A stretch of 64,000 nt of DNA from Nitrospira sp. (GCA_022226955.1 CP092079.1:2426419-2490418); one strand, 5' to 3'; positions 20,539 to 29,864 are shown, counted from the first letter of the stretch. The notes: generated by a model from the sequence alone, not told the origin. A program made the numbers and translations.

Positions 20539-20569
20539 ACCTCGGCGAGGAGAGAGAAGAGTCTTTCCG

Positions 20570-20905
20570 CTAGGCCTCAAGATCGTCATCAACCAAGAGG
20601 TCATCCACCACATCTTCAATCACCGAGTGCAGCTCAATGCTGAACCATTGCTGAAAGGTCTTGAAGTCCCGTTTCTGCGGCCAAGCCGAGGGGTCAGTAT
20701 GCCAGCCGTCCAATTCCCGTTCGAAAATTTCGGCATAGATACGCCTTAGAATCCGTAGCCCCTCTTCATCGCTTTCAAACTCGGGAATGAGATAGACCGC
20801 TTTCTCACCGTCGATATCCGGAACGAGGCCAGAATCATCAAGGCCTGCCGCCCAGTCAAGAAAAGGCTGTTTCGGGCGGACGATCAATGCAGCGCGATTC
20901 AACAT
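20570..20905 (-). CDS. Hypothetical acidic protein, 111 residues
   Basis: Starts MLNRAALIVRPKQPFLDWAA and has a strongly acidic end (VIEDVVDDLLVDDDLEA). The middle (YLIPEFESDEEGLRILRRIY...FERELDGWHTDPSAWP) has the look of a small conserved bacterial family whose function I do not know. It lies in the accessory patch just after the displaced methyltransferase tail. No signal peptide or membrane helix. Confidence 0.6.
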   Translation of the reverse strand: MLNRAALIVRPKQPFLDWAAGLDDSGLVPDIDGEKAVYLIPEFESDEEGLRILRRIYAEIFERELDGWHTDPSAWPQKRDFKTFQQWFSIELHSVIEDVVDDLLVDDDLEA

Positions 20906-21056
20906 AACTCAACCATTTAGCCAGATAGTCAGGATTCATCAGCCGCTGTAAACGCTGTCGTATCCGCAGCGTTCGCAAAAGGCGGTATTGCCAACCTCTC
21001 CGAGACAACAAAGAGCTCCACCCTTCCTCCCCTTGTTTTTGCGTATGGCGGGCCAA

Positions 21057-21699
21057 TCACCGTTCAAGTAAGTCCATTGGAAAATCAGATCCTGGAGAGA
21101 GCCTACCATCTTCTTTCTCGGTACGAGTAGTAGGTTTCCACTCCAGCGCTAATCTCTGTGCCGCGGCGATTTGAGCGGGGGTCATTCTTTGTGCAAGCAA
21201 ATCGCGCCGCTTCGGCGCGTAGACCGTTTCTCCATTTGCGCCCGCGAGGTTGTACCACTTGTGCGCTTGGACATAGTCTTGAATCACGCCCTCTCCCAGT
21301 TCGTACATAGTCCCAAGTTTCATTTGAGCTAGCCCATCTCCTTGATCCGCAGCCAGCCGAAACCAGGAGAAGGCGACCTTGTAGTCCTGAGGAACCCCTC
21401 TACCAAGAAGATATAGAGTCCCCAGGCTGTTCCATGCGCTCACCTTCCCCTGTTCCGCAGCTTTCTCGAACCAATATCTCGCCTGCTTGTAATCCTGTAG
21501 AGCACCTAATGCTTTGACGTACAACAGACCAAGACTGGGCTGCTGCCTACCCTTCTTCAGCCACCTTTTTGAACTCCTGTCCGGCAATTATGTATTCACC
21601 GCGATTATAAGCGTCAACGCCAACTTGAAAATCAGCCTCGGCGGAAACAGCGAGGCACAGGATCGACAATACGAGAGCTATCGTGAAGAGAAGAGGCAT
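21057..21699 (-). pseudogene. Sel1-repeat protein gene broken by stop and frameshift
   Basis: The ATG at 21699 has a GAGGAG ribosome site and encodes a signal peptide (MPLLFTIALVLSILCLAVSA), then DFQVGVDAYNRGEY and FKKVAEEG. A TAG follows at codon 51 (21547-21549), and shortly after it the reading frame must shift to continue into clear Sel1 repeats (SLGLLYVKALGALQDYKQAR, SLGTLYLLGRGVPQDYK, KLGTMYELGEGVIQDY). The repeat part is open to 21057. Sel1 proteins act as periplasmic or cytoplasmic adaptors. The 5' and 3' halves clearly belonged together. Confidence 0.7.
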
Positions 21700-21847
21700 A
21701 GTGGACTCCTCAATAATTGTTCAAATTTATCAAAGCAAGTTCGTGACCTTACCAGGCAGTGGCATGCAGATCGCCCCCCAAACGTGCGTCAGATAATCCT
21801 ACAACTCTCCCCGAATACATCAGTGAGCATGCATCGATGATGCGTTA

Positions 21848-22321
21848 TTAGTCGAGGCTCTCAATCAGCGAAGTTAAAAATTTCTTACAGAATTGTATTA
21901 GGTGATCTCCCCTGATTTGCCCTGACCAATCCGCCGTAGTTTGGTGCTTTGGGTAAGTCATAAACTTTACAACCACCTCGGCTGGTTCTGAGCTATCAGC
22001 ATCAAATACCACTTTTCCATGAGCGACTGAATCTCGTAGCCGCTTAATGAGATCACCAAGGCTTACGACATTCTTTCCGGTCATCTCCCACTTGGGCCAT
22101 CCCTGGGAAGACAATACAGGTAGTTTCTTCTTCTTAACTGCATCTATAGCAGATCGCTCCCATGGGAAAACTACTAGGCCCAGCAAGGACAAGATTGATT
22201 GTGTTATGACATGTACAGAATTCTTGTCGTGAGCCTCAATGATAAAATCCAAATTCGTCATAGTCCTTCGAGCAAACTCCAGAGACTGATTCCTATCACC
22301 TATTTGTTTAAAGTTCGTCAT
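21848..22321 (-). CDS. HEPN-like protein
   Basis: A 157-residue helical protein starting MTNFKQIGDRNQSLEFARRT. It contains the segment RLRDSVAHGKV, an R-x4-H motif typical of HEPN ribonuclease/toxin domains, preceded by a long helix with ITQSILSLLGLVVFPWE. Base composition is more AT-rich than the flanking core genes, suggesting transfer. No MNT nucleotidyltransferase partner is adjacent. A nuclease role is inferred only from the motif. Confidence 0.6.
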   Translation of the reverse strand: MTNFKQIGDRNQSLEFARRTMTNLDFIIEAHDKNSVHVITQSILSLLGLVVFPWERSAIDAVKKKKLPVLSSQGWPKWEMTGKNVVSLGDLIKRLRDSVAHGKVVFDADSSEPAEVVVKFMTYPKHQTTADWSGQIRGDHLIQFCKKFLTSLIESLD

Positions 22322-22344
22322 CCTATTTAGCAAAGTGGTCTAGA

Positions 22345-22505
22345 TCCTGCCCGCCTTCTCAGGTCGATTAATACCCATTCTCTCAATCCCAGGCCACTGA
22401 CCAAACATTCCTTTTCGCCGAGCGTTCCATGATCGTCCGAATGATGATGGCGCCGGCGGCGATGACTTCTTCGCAGCCTTTTCCAGTCCTGCCCATCGCT
22501 ATTGG
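22345..22505 (-). pseudogene. Displaced copy of the gppA 3' end
   Basis: On the minus strand this reads CEEVIAAGAIIIRTIME, then after a one-base deletion TLGEKECLVSGLGLREWVLI. This parallels the C-terminus of the intact Ppx/GppA protein at 23469-23620 (REEVIVAGALIIRTVME, TLGEKECLVSELGLREGVLI). The rest of the gene is missing and the intact copy lies about 1.1 kb away in the same orientation. The HigA-like and HicAB-like genes lie between the two copies. Confidence 0.8.
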
Positions 22506-22518
22506 CCCACCTGACACG

Positions 22519-22785
22519 TCAGGCAATCTTTCTCCGGCGCATCGCCTTATCGAGATCGAATGTGGCCTGGAGATTCATCCAGAGCTTCGCGGAAGTGCCC
22601 AGCACGCGCGCCAGATCAAGGGCGGAGTCCGCCGTAATATCACGCTTCCCTTTGATCAGCTCGTTCAGACGCGCCCGCGTCCAGCCAAGCTTCTGCGCCA
22701 GCGCAACCTGAGTCATCTTTCCGGGAACGAGAAACTCTTCGAGCAGCATCTCGCCAGGGTGAAAGGGGTTTTTAGGCAGCTTCAT
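22519..22785 (-). CDS. HigA/VapI-type antitoxin
   Basis: An 88-residue XRE-family DNA-binding protein. It has the family start MKLPKNPFHPGEMLLEEFL, the helix-turn-helix MTQVALAQKLGWTRARLNEL with the IKGKRDITADSALDLARV stretch, and the end LWMNLQATFDLDKA. Such proteins usually repress their own operon and neutralise a HigB mRNA interferase, but no higB-like gene is next to it here, so it appears orphaned. It lies between the two gppA 3' copies. Confidence 0.82.
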   Translation of the reverse strand: MKLPKNPFHPGEMLLEEFLVPGKMTQVALAQKLGWTRARLNELIKGKRDITADSALDLARVLGTSAKLWMNLQATFDLDKAMRRRKIA

Positions 22786-22849
22786 GAGATTACGCCTCCG
22801 GCCATCCCCATCATCGGTAACAATCGATGCCTACCCTGACCTGTCGCCG

Positions 22850-23080
22850 TCACGAGTTGAGCAGCGAGCGAAACTCTTCCAACGTTAGCCCCGCTTGGCG
22901 AAGCATTTCGTGAAATAGCCACTTGGGAATATCACGCTTGTGTTGATGGCTGATCCGGACTCGCAAGATCGATCCGTTAGGCAGGAACTTTCGTCAGGTT
23001 TCGTGCTTTTCCGACCGGAGATGTTCGAACCCTGCGCGTTTGAGGGCAACCCTGAAATCGTTATACGTGAACGAGGCCAT
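22850..23080 (-). pseudogene. HicA/YcfA-type toxin gene with a premature stop
   Basis: From the ATG at 23080 the reading is MASFTYNDFRVALKRAGFEH, then SEKHET, a TGA at codon 29 (22994-22996), then RKFLPNGSILRVRISHQHKR and MLRQAGLTLEEFRSLL. This is the HicA/YcfA double-stranded-RNA-binding fold, with the stop beside the conserved His region; one TGG-to-TGA change would suffice. The ATG overlaps the 3' end of the HicB-like gene by 20 nt. The toxin is probably inactive. Confidence 0.72.
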
Positions 23081-23402
23081 GCTTGATCTCGATCAGCGTC
23101 CGTAATTCCCAATCGGTCTTACAAGCGGCGATGGCCTCGATATACGGTAAATGGTGGGCGCTGTTAGGACTCGCAGCATATCGATCGCGGTCTTGGAGAT
23201 ACTCCTTCGCGTAATCCCGAATGGCTTCGACCAGATCTTCCAGCGCAGCATCGGCTGTCGGAAGTTCCGTCACAAGGTCAAGCTCAGGACACTTGGCACA
23301 GTAGTGGCCGTTATCCTTTGCAAGCAGAACCGTCAAAAGAGACTCCGCTATCATAATCCTTGGCTCTTTGGCTCGGCGACGGGACACCTTTGAAGTAGCC
23401 AT
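23061..23402 (-). CDS. HicB-like antitoxin
   Basis: A 113-residue protein with a ribosome site GGGAGGAG before the ATG at 23402. After a basic N-terminus it has the partial RNase-H-like HicB fold: LLTVLLAKDNGHYCAKCPEL, DLVTELPTADAALEDLVEAI. Its C-terminus is longer than in small HicB proteins. It is followed and overlapped by the broken HicA-like gene. As the usual antidote of HicA it may survive as a regulator. Confidence 0.7.
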   Translation of the reverse strand: MATSKVSRRRAKEPRIMIAESLLTVLLAKDNGHYCAKCPELDLVTELPTADAALEDLVEAIRDYAKEYLQDRDRYAASPNSAHHLPYIEAIAACKTDWELRTLIEIKHGLVHV

Positions 23403-23468
23403 GATAACTCCTCCCACTGAGCGATATTGTAGTCAAACACCCGTGGACGAGCAACTCTACCCCCTTGT

Positions 23469-24425
23469 TCACTGATTTCCCATCCGACTCACCAATTCGA
23501 TCAACACCCCTTCCCGCAATCCCAACTCACTCACCAGGCATTCCTTCTCTCCGAGCGTCTCCATCACCGTTCTGATGATGAGGGCCCCGGCGACGATGAC
23601 TTCTTCGCGATTCCCTTCCAGGCCAGGCAGGCCGATACGGTCGGCTTTCTTGCGGCTCAGCAGAGTCTGTTCGAGCTCTTCCACGGTAGCGAGAGTCAGT
23701 CGATAGTTATGAATACGGGTGGAATCGTAGGCAGGCAGCTTCTGCGCCATGGAGGCCAGGGCTGAGACGGTGCCCGCCGTGCCAACGAAGGTGGCGGCTC
23801 CATAGTCTTTCATCTCCGAAACGGCCGCTTTCGTCTCCTGCGCAATCCATTCTCTGGCCTGCCGTACTTCCTCGCCGGTCGGCGGATCGTGGCGAAGTAT
23901 CCGTTCGCACAGTCGCACCACGCCGATATCGATAGAACGGACAATTGGAGCCTGGCCTTGACGGTCCAGGATAAACTCGGTGCTCCCGCCGCCGATGTCG
24001 AGGGCAAACATATCGGTCACGCCGGGCGGCAGCCCGGAACGAATGCCAAGCAACGTGCGCCGGGCTTCTTCCTCGCCAGTGAGGATTTCAATGTCGAGTC
24101 CGGCTTCACGTTTCACGCGGTCCAGAAATTCAGCACGATTGGCAGCATCGCGTACCGCGCTCGTCGCGACCACCGCGCAGGCATCCACGCGATAGGTTTC
24201 GATGACCGACTTCCACTCGCGGAGACAGGGGATCACGCGATCCATCGCCGCCTGGCTCAAGCGCTTATTCTGATCGACGCCTTCGCCAAGACGCAGGATG
24301 CGCCGCTCGGATCGAAGTTCTTTGAGAGGTACGCCAGGAGAGAGATCGGCGATGATCAGCCGGCAGGTCAGCGTGCCGATATCGATGCCGGCAAGCCGGC
24401 GCGGGCGGACGGAGGGGGACGTCAT
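23469..24425 (-). CDS. Ppx/GppA phosphatase (exopolyphosphatase or pppGpp hydrolase)
   Basis: A 318-residue single-domain member of the ASKHA-fold Ppx/GppA family. Phosphate-binding loop 1 is GIDIGTLTCRL and loop 2 is ALDIGGGSTEF; GTAGTVSALA is also present. This length corresponds to the short form that lacks the C-terminal HD-like domain of E. coli Ppx. It cleaves polyphosphate or pppGpp; sequence alone does not decide. The ATG overlaps the stop of the preceding 107-residue gene. Confidence 0.9.
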   Translation of the reverse strand: MTSPSVRPRRLAGIDIGTLTCRLIIADLSPGVPLKELRSERRILRLGEGVDQNKRLSQAAMDRVIPCLREWKSVIETYRVDACAVVATSAVRDAANRAEFLDRVKREAGLDIEILTGEEEARRTLLGIRSGLPPGVTDMFALDIGGGSTEFILDRQGQAPIVRSIDIGVVRLCERILRHDPPTGEEVRQAREWIAQETKAAVSEMKDYGAATFVGTAGTVSALASMAQKLPAYDSTRIHNYRLTLATVEELEQTLLSRKKADRIGLPGLEGNREEVIVAGALIIRTVMETLGEKECLVSELGLREGVLIELVSRMGNQ

Positions 24426-24745
24426 TGCTCGTTCCTGATCTCGTCCATTTCGGCATCGAGTTTCTTCCGCGCGTCTTTCAACTGCTGAATCTCGCGGACG
24501 ACGCGGCCGATTTCTTCGTCGTAGGTCACCCGCTCGGCCGTCTCGCCCCGCTCTTTCATCTCCACGGCCCGCTCACCGATGTCTTTGTAGAGGTCGGACA
24601 ATTGCTGATCGATCTTCCGGACTTCCAGCCGCATCCGGAGCAGTTCCGTCTCTTCCAGCGCGCGCCCGGCAACATGCGCCGTGCCCAATCGCAACGTCGC
24701 CAGCCCCGACCGGAAGTCGTCTTTCAATCGCTGCAACAATCCCAT
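24422..24745 (-). CDS. Coiled-coil protein, 107 residues
   Basis: Starts MGLLQRLKDDFRSGLATLRL and continues as a long heptad-rich helix (LRMRLEVRKIDQQLSDLYKD ... VVREIQQLKDARKKLDAEMD). AAGGAGAGG lies just before the ATG. It is packed between recG (8 nt away) and gppA (ATGA overlap), so it belongs to the same transcript. Function unknown. Confidence 0.7.
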   Translation of the reverse strand: MGLLQRLKDDFRSGLATLRLGTAHVAGRALEETELLRMRLEVRKIDQQLSDLYKDIGERAVEMKERGETAERVTYDEEIGRVVREIQQLKDARKKLDAEMDEIRNEQ

Positions 24746-24753
24746 GCCTCTCC

Positions 24754-27306
24754 TTAACTGATCGAGCCGAGCTCCAGCTTTTTCTCCCACTTTCTCAACA
24801 TCGCGTCCTTCAATCCCTGATGCCCCGGCGCGCTCAGTTGCGGGTCTTGCTTGAGCAGTGAAAACGCTTCGAGTCTGGCCTGCTGCAACAGATCGCCATC
24901 CCGCACAATGTTGGCCACGCGAAACTCCGGCATCCCCCACTGGCGAAACCCGAAGAATTCCCCCGGCCCCCTGATGCGTAGATCCTCTTCCGCAATCACA
25001 AAGCCGTCGTTCGATTGCACCAGAGCATCTAGCCGTTCTCGCGCATTCGAGACCGGCTCGTCCACACCGAGCGGATGCCGCCCCAGCCTCGGACGATTTC
25101 GCCCCAACCCGGCCGCCATCAGCAAGCAATAGGACTGCTCCGCGCCACGCCCGACCCGGCCACGCAGTTGATGCAGCTGCGCCAGACCGAATCGCTCTGC
25201 ATGCTCAATCATCATGATCGTCGCATTGGGCACATCGACGCCGACTTCAATCACGGTGGTAGCGACGAGCAGATGAATCTTCCCGGCCTTGAAGTCGGCC
25301 ATCACGGTTTCTTTCTCAGCCGATTTCATACGTCCGTGCAACAAGCCGACCTTGAATTCGGCGAACTCCCCGTTCTGCAATTCCTCAGCGCCTTGAATCG
25401 CCGCCTGCAAATCCGTCTTCTCCGATTCCTCCACCAATGGATAGACGACGTAGGCCTGCCGCTTATTTCCCAATTCATCTTTGAGAATTTGATAGGCCCG
25501 GCGGCGCTGGGCGTCGCCGAACAAGAAGGTCCGCACCGGCCGGCGACCAGGCGGCAGCATATCGATGACGGAGACATCCAAATCGCCATAGACCGTCATC
25601 GCGAGCGTACGCGGAATCGGCGTGGCCGTCAGCACGAGCACATCCGGCCGATACCCTTTGTCGATCAGGTTTTTCCGCTGCATCACGCCGAACTTGTGTT
25701 GTTCATCGACCACGGCGAGCCCGAGATTCTTGAAGGCGACGCCTTTCTGAATCAACGCATGGGTCCCGATCGCCACCTGCACCTCGCCGGAAGCCAGCTG
25801 CGCCGCTTGCGTTTTTTTCACCGCCGCCTTGTCGCTGCCTCGTAGCAATGCCACGCGCAATCCCAGTGCCTCCAAGGTTCCAGTGAGATTGCGATAGTGC
25901 TGCTCGGCCAGAATTTCCGTCGGCGCCATGAGCGCGGCCTGATAACCAGACCCGCAGGCCATGACGATGGCATGGAGCCCCACCACGGTCTTTCCCGACC
26001 CGACATCGCCCTGCACCAGCCGGTTCATCGGCTTGGGCGAAATCATGTCTCGATAAATCTCGCGAATGACCTGATCCTGCGCGGCCGTCAAGCGAAACGG
26101 CAGCAAGCGGCTCATCTGATCGACAATCGGCGCTCGCGGATTGAACTTGAGCCCCTTCGGCTGCTCCTGCATTGACCGTTGCCTGGCAGCCAAGGCCATC
26201 TGCAACAAAAACAATTCCTCAAACGCAAGCCGGCGATGCGCCGCCGTCTTGCCCTGCTCCAGCAAGCGAGCGTCCGACCCGCTTTTCGGGAAATGCACGT
26301 CTTGAATGGCCTCTTGAATCGGGATCAGCCGCTGACGGGCGCGAAGCGCCACGGGCAGATGATCGCGCAAGGCTCCGGCATGCTCCTCCAGCAATCCCTT
26401 CACCAACACGCGCGATTGCCGGGACGTCCAGCCTTTCGTTTCATGGTAGATCGGGACGATACGGCCCACATGCAGCGCCGACTCCGCAGCCTCGCCCACC
26501 ACTTCGTACTGTGCCACGTCCATGCGCGGGACCATCCAGCCTTGCTTTCCCGCAATGACGCGGCCGCTCATCATGACGACTTTCCCGACCGCCAAGATAT
26601 CTTCAAGGTAGGCCTGATTGAAGAACACCACCTGCATCTTCCCCGTCTCATCCTCAACGCCGACTTCCAGCACGGACAACCGGCGATTCCTCGTGCGCTT
26701 CGCGTCGCATTTTGCAATCGCGCCACAGATCGACGTCACCATCCCCGGCACCAAGTTGCCAATGGGCGTCATCACGGATCGGTCTTCATAGCGCCAGGGA
26801 ATCGTCCATAACGCATCTTCAACCGTCGCCATTCCAAGCCGCTGCAACAGGGCCATGCGTTTCGGCCCAACGCCTTTCACAAACTGGACCGGCACATTCC
26901 AGACATCCTCTCGCGCCGATCCCGTAGATGACACGGCACCATCGAGCTGCCCCTCACGACCAGGCAACGGCTCCGGCGTGGCTTCGCGAAGCCGTCCAAG
27001 AATAACGCAAGCCGCTTGCAGCCGCCGCTGCTGTTCGCTGGCCGGAAGCGTCTGATGGAAATCGATGAAGAGGTCTCGAAGCGAGCGCAGACGAGACTCA
27101 ATCGCTGGGGGAATCCATTCCTGCGCAAGGGCGGATTGAATCTGGCCCGACACAAAGCTGCTGAGATTCTTTACGGCTCCGGCGTGAGCGCAATCGTCCT
27201 TCGTCGCAAACTCAATCGGCCGCGCAAGGCGATCGAGCCACTCGTGAAACGTCGCAGGCAAGCTAGACTCGGCGGGAGACTCCATAACTGGGCGAGATCG
27301 TAACAT
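24754..27306 (-). CDS. recG: ATP-dependent DNA helicase RecG
   Basis: Remodels stalled replication forks and Holliday junctions. The protein of about 850 residues has an extra N-terminal helical region of about 150 residues, a wedge/OB domain (VQFVKGVGPKRMALLQRLG, ICGAIAKC), then helicase lobes with Walker A GDVGSGKT, DEQH box VVDEQHKFG, ATPIPRTL and ATTVIEVGVD. The C-terminal QLHQLRGRVGRG is typical. GTG at 27321, ATG at 27306 and ATG at 27285 are all possible starts; none has a strong ribosome site. Confidence 0.94.
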   Translation of the reverse strand: MLRSRPVMESPAESSLPATFHEWLDRLARPIEFATKDDCAHAGAVKNLSSFVSGQIQSALAQEWIPPAIESRLRSLRDLFIDFHQTLPASEQQRRLQAACVILGRLREATPEPLPGREGQLDGAVSSTGSAREDVWNVPVQFVKGVGPKRMALLQRLGMATVEDALWTIPWRYEDRSVMTPIGNLVPGMVTSICGAIAKCDAKRTRNRRLSVLEVGVEDETGKMQVVFFNQAYLEDILAVGKVVMMSGRVIAGKQGWMVPRMDVAQYEVVGEAAESALHVGRIVPIYHETKGWTSRQSRVLVKGLLEEHAGALRDHLPVALRARQRLIPIQEAIQDVHFPKSGSDARLLEQGKTAAHRRLAFEELFLLQMALAARQRSMQEQPKGLKFNPRAPIVDQMSRLLPFRLTAAQDQVIREIYRDMISPKPMNRLVQGDVGSGKTVVGLHAIVMACGSGYQAALMAPTEILAEQHYRNLTGTLEALGLRVALLRGSDKAAVKKTQAAQLASGEVQVAIGTHALIQKGVAFKNLGLAVVDEQHKFGVMQRKNLIDKGYRPDVLVLTATPIPRTLAMTVYGDLDVSVIDMLPPGRRPVRTFLFGDAQRRRAYQILKDELGNKRQAYVVYPLVEESEKTDLQAAIQGAEELQNGEFAEFKVGLLHGRMKSAEKETVMADFKAGKIHLLVATTVIEVGVDVPNATIMMIEHAERFGLAQLHQLRGRVGRGAEQSYCLLMAAGLGRNRPRLGRHPLGVDEPVSNARERLDALVQSNDGFVIAEEDLRIRGPGEFFGFRQWGMPEFRVANIVRDGDLLQQARLEAFSLLKQDPQLSAPGHQGLKDAMLRKWEKKLELGSIS

Positions 27307-27442
27307 ACCGCCGCAAGTCACTCAATGAAGCCATCCGGCACTCACAGGGAGTTCATGAGCCTGACTCCAATCGGTTATCCGCATTGCAGTGATTTCTTGG
27401 CCCTCTTCTTCTCAGGTGTTACACTGAGCCACCCTAACGACT

Positions 27443-28891
27443 ATGTATCGCCGCAACATCCGACATATCCTCATTCCCCTGGCTGCTGGCTTGGGCCTCT
27501 TCTTGGCCTATCAGCTGCATTTCAAAGCCCTGTGGGTCACCGTGCCGGCGCCGCAAACACCGCCCCAGACAACCGACGAGCCGTCGGCGTCTCACACAGC
27601 GGGCTTGCAGAGCGGGCCGCCGCCGACCGATGAAGAGATCAGACAAGTGCGTGGGATCGACCCTGCCATCGTGCCGGAAACAGACTCCAGTCGGCTGCTG
27701 GAAACCATTCGCGACGAGATCGACAAGAAACAGCTTCCCGCCGCCGAGCAGCATCTGAAAAACCTGGATGCATCGGTCCTCGCCGATGCGAAAGCCAAAC
27801 CGTATGTCGCCATTCTCTGGAACAATCTTGGATTGGAACAAGAGCGGCTCGACGGAACCAAGGTATCCGTCAACGCGTTCAAGAAAGCCGCCGCGCTCGA
27901 CAGCACCAACCCGATTATTCAATTAAATCTGGCGCACGCTTATTGGGAACTGCGCGATCCGGCGTTGAATCAGGAATTTCTGACCGGGTTGATGGCTTTG
28001 GCTCCCAACGAGCCCTTTCCGCATCTTGCACTGGCCGATCTGCTCTACGAACAGGACCGGCTGAGTGAAGCCGCGCAACATCTGACGCAGGCGACCGAAC
28101 GGGCCGGCAAAGATCCGCGTATCCAGTCCTACCTCGCGACTGTCACGAATAAAGTGCGCCACACCGATGCGGTGGAATCCCGCATGAACGCCAGAAGCAG
28201 CAGCCACTTTCTCGTCAAATATAATGGAGCAGAAGATCCACAGACCTGGACAGTGGTGCTGGAGATTTTAGAGGAGGCCTATCGCGAAATCGGCCAGCGA
28301 CTCGGCCATTTCCCCGCCAAACCGATCGTGGTTGTCCTGCATACCAAAGACGCGTTTCAGACCGCCACCGGCAGCCCGGCCTGGGCCGACGGCCTCTACG
28401 ATCCAACCCTCGGCCGCATCCAAATCCCGACACAAGGCGCCACGACCGATACGAAGTGGCTCACCGATGTCTTGCGCCATGAGTATGTGCATGCCCTCTT
28501 GCATGATCGCCTGGAGGGCCGGATCGGCTCGCTGCCGGTGTGGCTCAATGAAGGACTGGCGATGCAACTAGCCGGCAGTTCCTGGCCGGACCTCGACCAG
28601 GCCATGCCGAACGGCGGCTCAGTTCTGCACTTGCGCTATTTGGAAGGAGGATGGGGGCAGATGCCGCACGACGTAGCGACGCTGGCCTACCTCGAAGCCA
28701 ATTCCGCCACGCACTACCTGATCGAACGATTCGGGATGAGCCGCGTGGTCGATCTCCTGGATGCCTTCAAGGGAAACGCCACCGTTGCCACCGCGCTCCA
28801 GGACAAAATATTTCTCTCCTATGACCAATTCCACCAACAGTGGTTGGATACCTTTCTGCAAAAACGCAGTGCCCCCTCGCAAACCTCTTAG
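27443..28891 (+). CDS. TPR protein with a peptidase-MA-like zinc protease domain
   Basis: A 482-residue membrane-anchored protein: signal anchor at about 9-25 (ILIPLAAGLGLFLAY), a Pro-rich linker, tetratricopeptide repeats at about 90-240 and a gluzincin domain at about 250-470. The domain has a HEXXH-type site, His346-Glu347-Tyr-Val-His350, and the downstream glutamate ligand Glu370 in WLNEGLAMQ. This matches the peptidase MA family. It should face the periplasm. Its stop overlaps the convergent gene by 4 nt. Substrate unknown. Confidence 0.75.
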   Translation: MYRRNIRHILIPLAAGLGLFLAYQLHFKALWVTVPAPQTPPQTTDEPSASHTAGLQSGPPPTDEEIRQVRGIDPAIVPETDSSRLLETIRDEIDKKQLPAAEQHLKNLDASVLADAKAKPYVAILWNNLGLEQERLDGTKVSVNAFKKAAALDSTNPIIQLNLAHAYWELRDPALNQEFLTGLMALAPNEPFPHLALADLLYEQDRLSEAAQHLTQATERAGKDPRIQSYLATVTNKVRHTDAVESRMNARSSSHFLVKYNGAEDPQTWTVVLEILEEAYREIGQRLGHFPAKPIVVVLHTKDAFQTATGSPAWADGLYDPTLGRIQIPTQGATTDTKWLTDVLRHEYVHALLHDRLEGRIGSLPVWLNEGLAMQLAGSSWPDLDQAMPNGGSVLHLRYLEGGWGQMPHDVATLAYLEANSATHYLIERFGMSRVVDLLDAFKGNATVATALQDKIFLSYDQFHQQWLDTFLQKRSAPSQTS

Positions 28892-29775
28892 ATCGATTCT
28901 TCTTGGAGCTGCCGACCCGTATGGCCTGACCACGTCGGCAACCGCAGAGCCTTCTCCTCCACCGTTTCCGACTCAGCGATCTCGCCGGCGTCAGTCTGAG
29001 CAAATCGGTCTTCCCATAGAATGTGGCGGCCCTCGTCCTCAGACATCCTGATTCTGAAATCGAAGGAACGGCTGAGCTCCGATTTGTCGCGATCCGCGCT
29101 CACCAAGCGATTCGCGACCCGCTCCAGCTTGGCGCGGCGGATCCCATCCGTTGAAAACTCGTCTTCCCACACCAACCCGCCCGTTTCAGCGTCGAGCGCG
29201 CGGAGCAAGAACGACGGTTGGGAAGGCGAGGCTGGCTTTTCATGGACTCTGCTCACCGTCGCACGCCGCGGCACCAGCGTCGAGACCAGCTGTCTTGAAC
29301 TTTCTGCATCGTGCGGCGTCAGATTCAAATTTCCTTCCCATTGAAACTTTCCAGTCGTCGCATCGTAGACCCGCAAGACGAAATTGGAGAGGTCCGTCGC
29401 GCCCGCACCGACGCCGCCGGCAAAAATCCGAGCGCGCGGCTGCGATCCGTTCGTCGCCTGCTCTTCCTTCACATTCAACTCATAGGTGTCGTCCGACAGC
29501 ACCTCGCCGCTCTGCGGATCGTAGATCTTTACCGTGATCGTCGAGACATCCCCAACTTGATAGCCGAACCCAGCGGCGACAATTCCCATCGGGACCGGAG
29601 CCGCTTCGGCCCACGCCAGCGACGGACCGAGCACAATGCCCACAAGCCCCCAGGCCAGACTTTTAATGGAGTACCGCACGCGGCGTGACGAGTGGAGCTT
29701 CTTCACCTGAAGCTTGGGAGACATGGCGCCGGTCACAGACTGAAGAAGACGGCTGATCCAAGACATGATTGGCAT
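28888..29775 (-). CDS. Exported hypothetical protein, 295 residues
   Basis: Has a long basic N-terminus followed by a hydrophobic signal segment (SLAWGLVGIVLGPSLAWAEA) with a probable cleavage site after AWAEA. The mature part is beta-rich, with two similar segments: VLRVYDATTGKFQWEGNLNL and LLRALDAETGGLVWEDEFST. The motif DAxTGxxxWE recalls PQQ-type beta-propeller blades (PQQ_2), but only two or three are present. Function unknown. Confidence 0.6.
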   Translation of the reverse strand: MPIMSWISRLLQSVTGAMSPKLQVKKLHSSRRVRYSIKSLAWGLVGIVLGPSLAWAEAAPVPMGIVAAGFGYQVGDVSTITVKIYDPQSGEVLSDDTYELNVKEEQATNGSQPRARIFAGGVGAGATDLSNFVLRVYDATTGKFQWEGNLNLTPHDAESSRQLVSTLVPRRATVSRVHEKPASPSQPSFLLRALDAETGGLVWEDEFSTDGIRRAKLERVANRLVSADRDKSELSRSFDFRIRMSEDEGRHILWEDRFAQTDAGEIAESETVEEKALRLPTWSGHTGRQLQEESI

Positions 29776-29828
29776 GGCCCCTCCGTAATGTTGGGGTCAT
29801 TCTGCCTGCATTGCACCCGCCGCGTATA

Positions 29829-29864
29829 TTCCCCACTGTGGGAAGGTTCCCCTCGAACGAGGGG
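29829..29864. repeat. Two adjacent short palindromes upstream of two divergent genes
   Basis: TTCCCCACTGTGGGAA (29829-29844) and CCCCTCGAACGAGGGG (29849-29864, a 7-bp perfect stem) lie side by side in the 169-nt gap between the divergent genes 28888-29775 and 29945-30298. This position suits operators or a leader hairpin. No other feature was seen in this gap. Confidence 0.35.

Noticed and set aside
20856..21056. A 66-codon minus-strand frame upstream of the 111-residue hypothetical gene
   Set aside because: It overlaps that gene in another frame, is Arg-rich and has no ribosome site.
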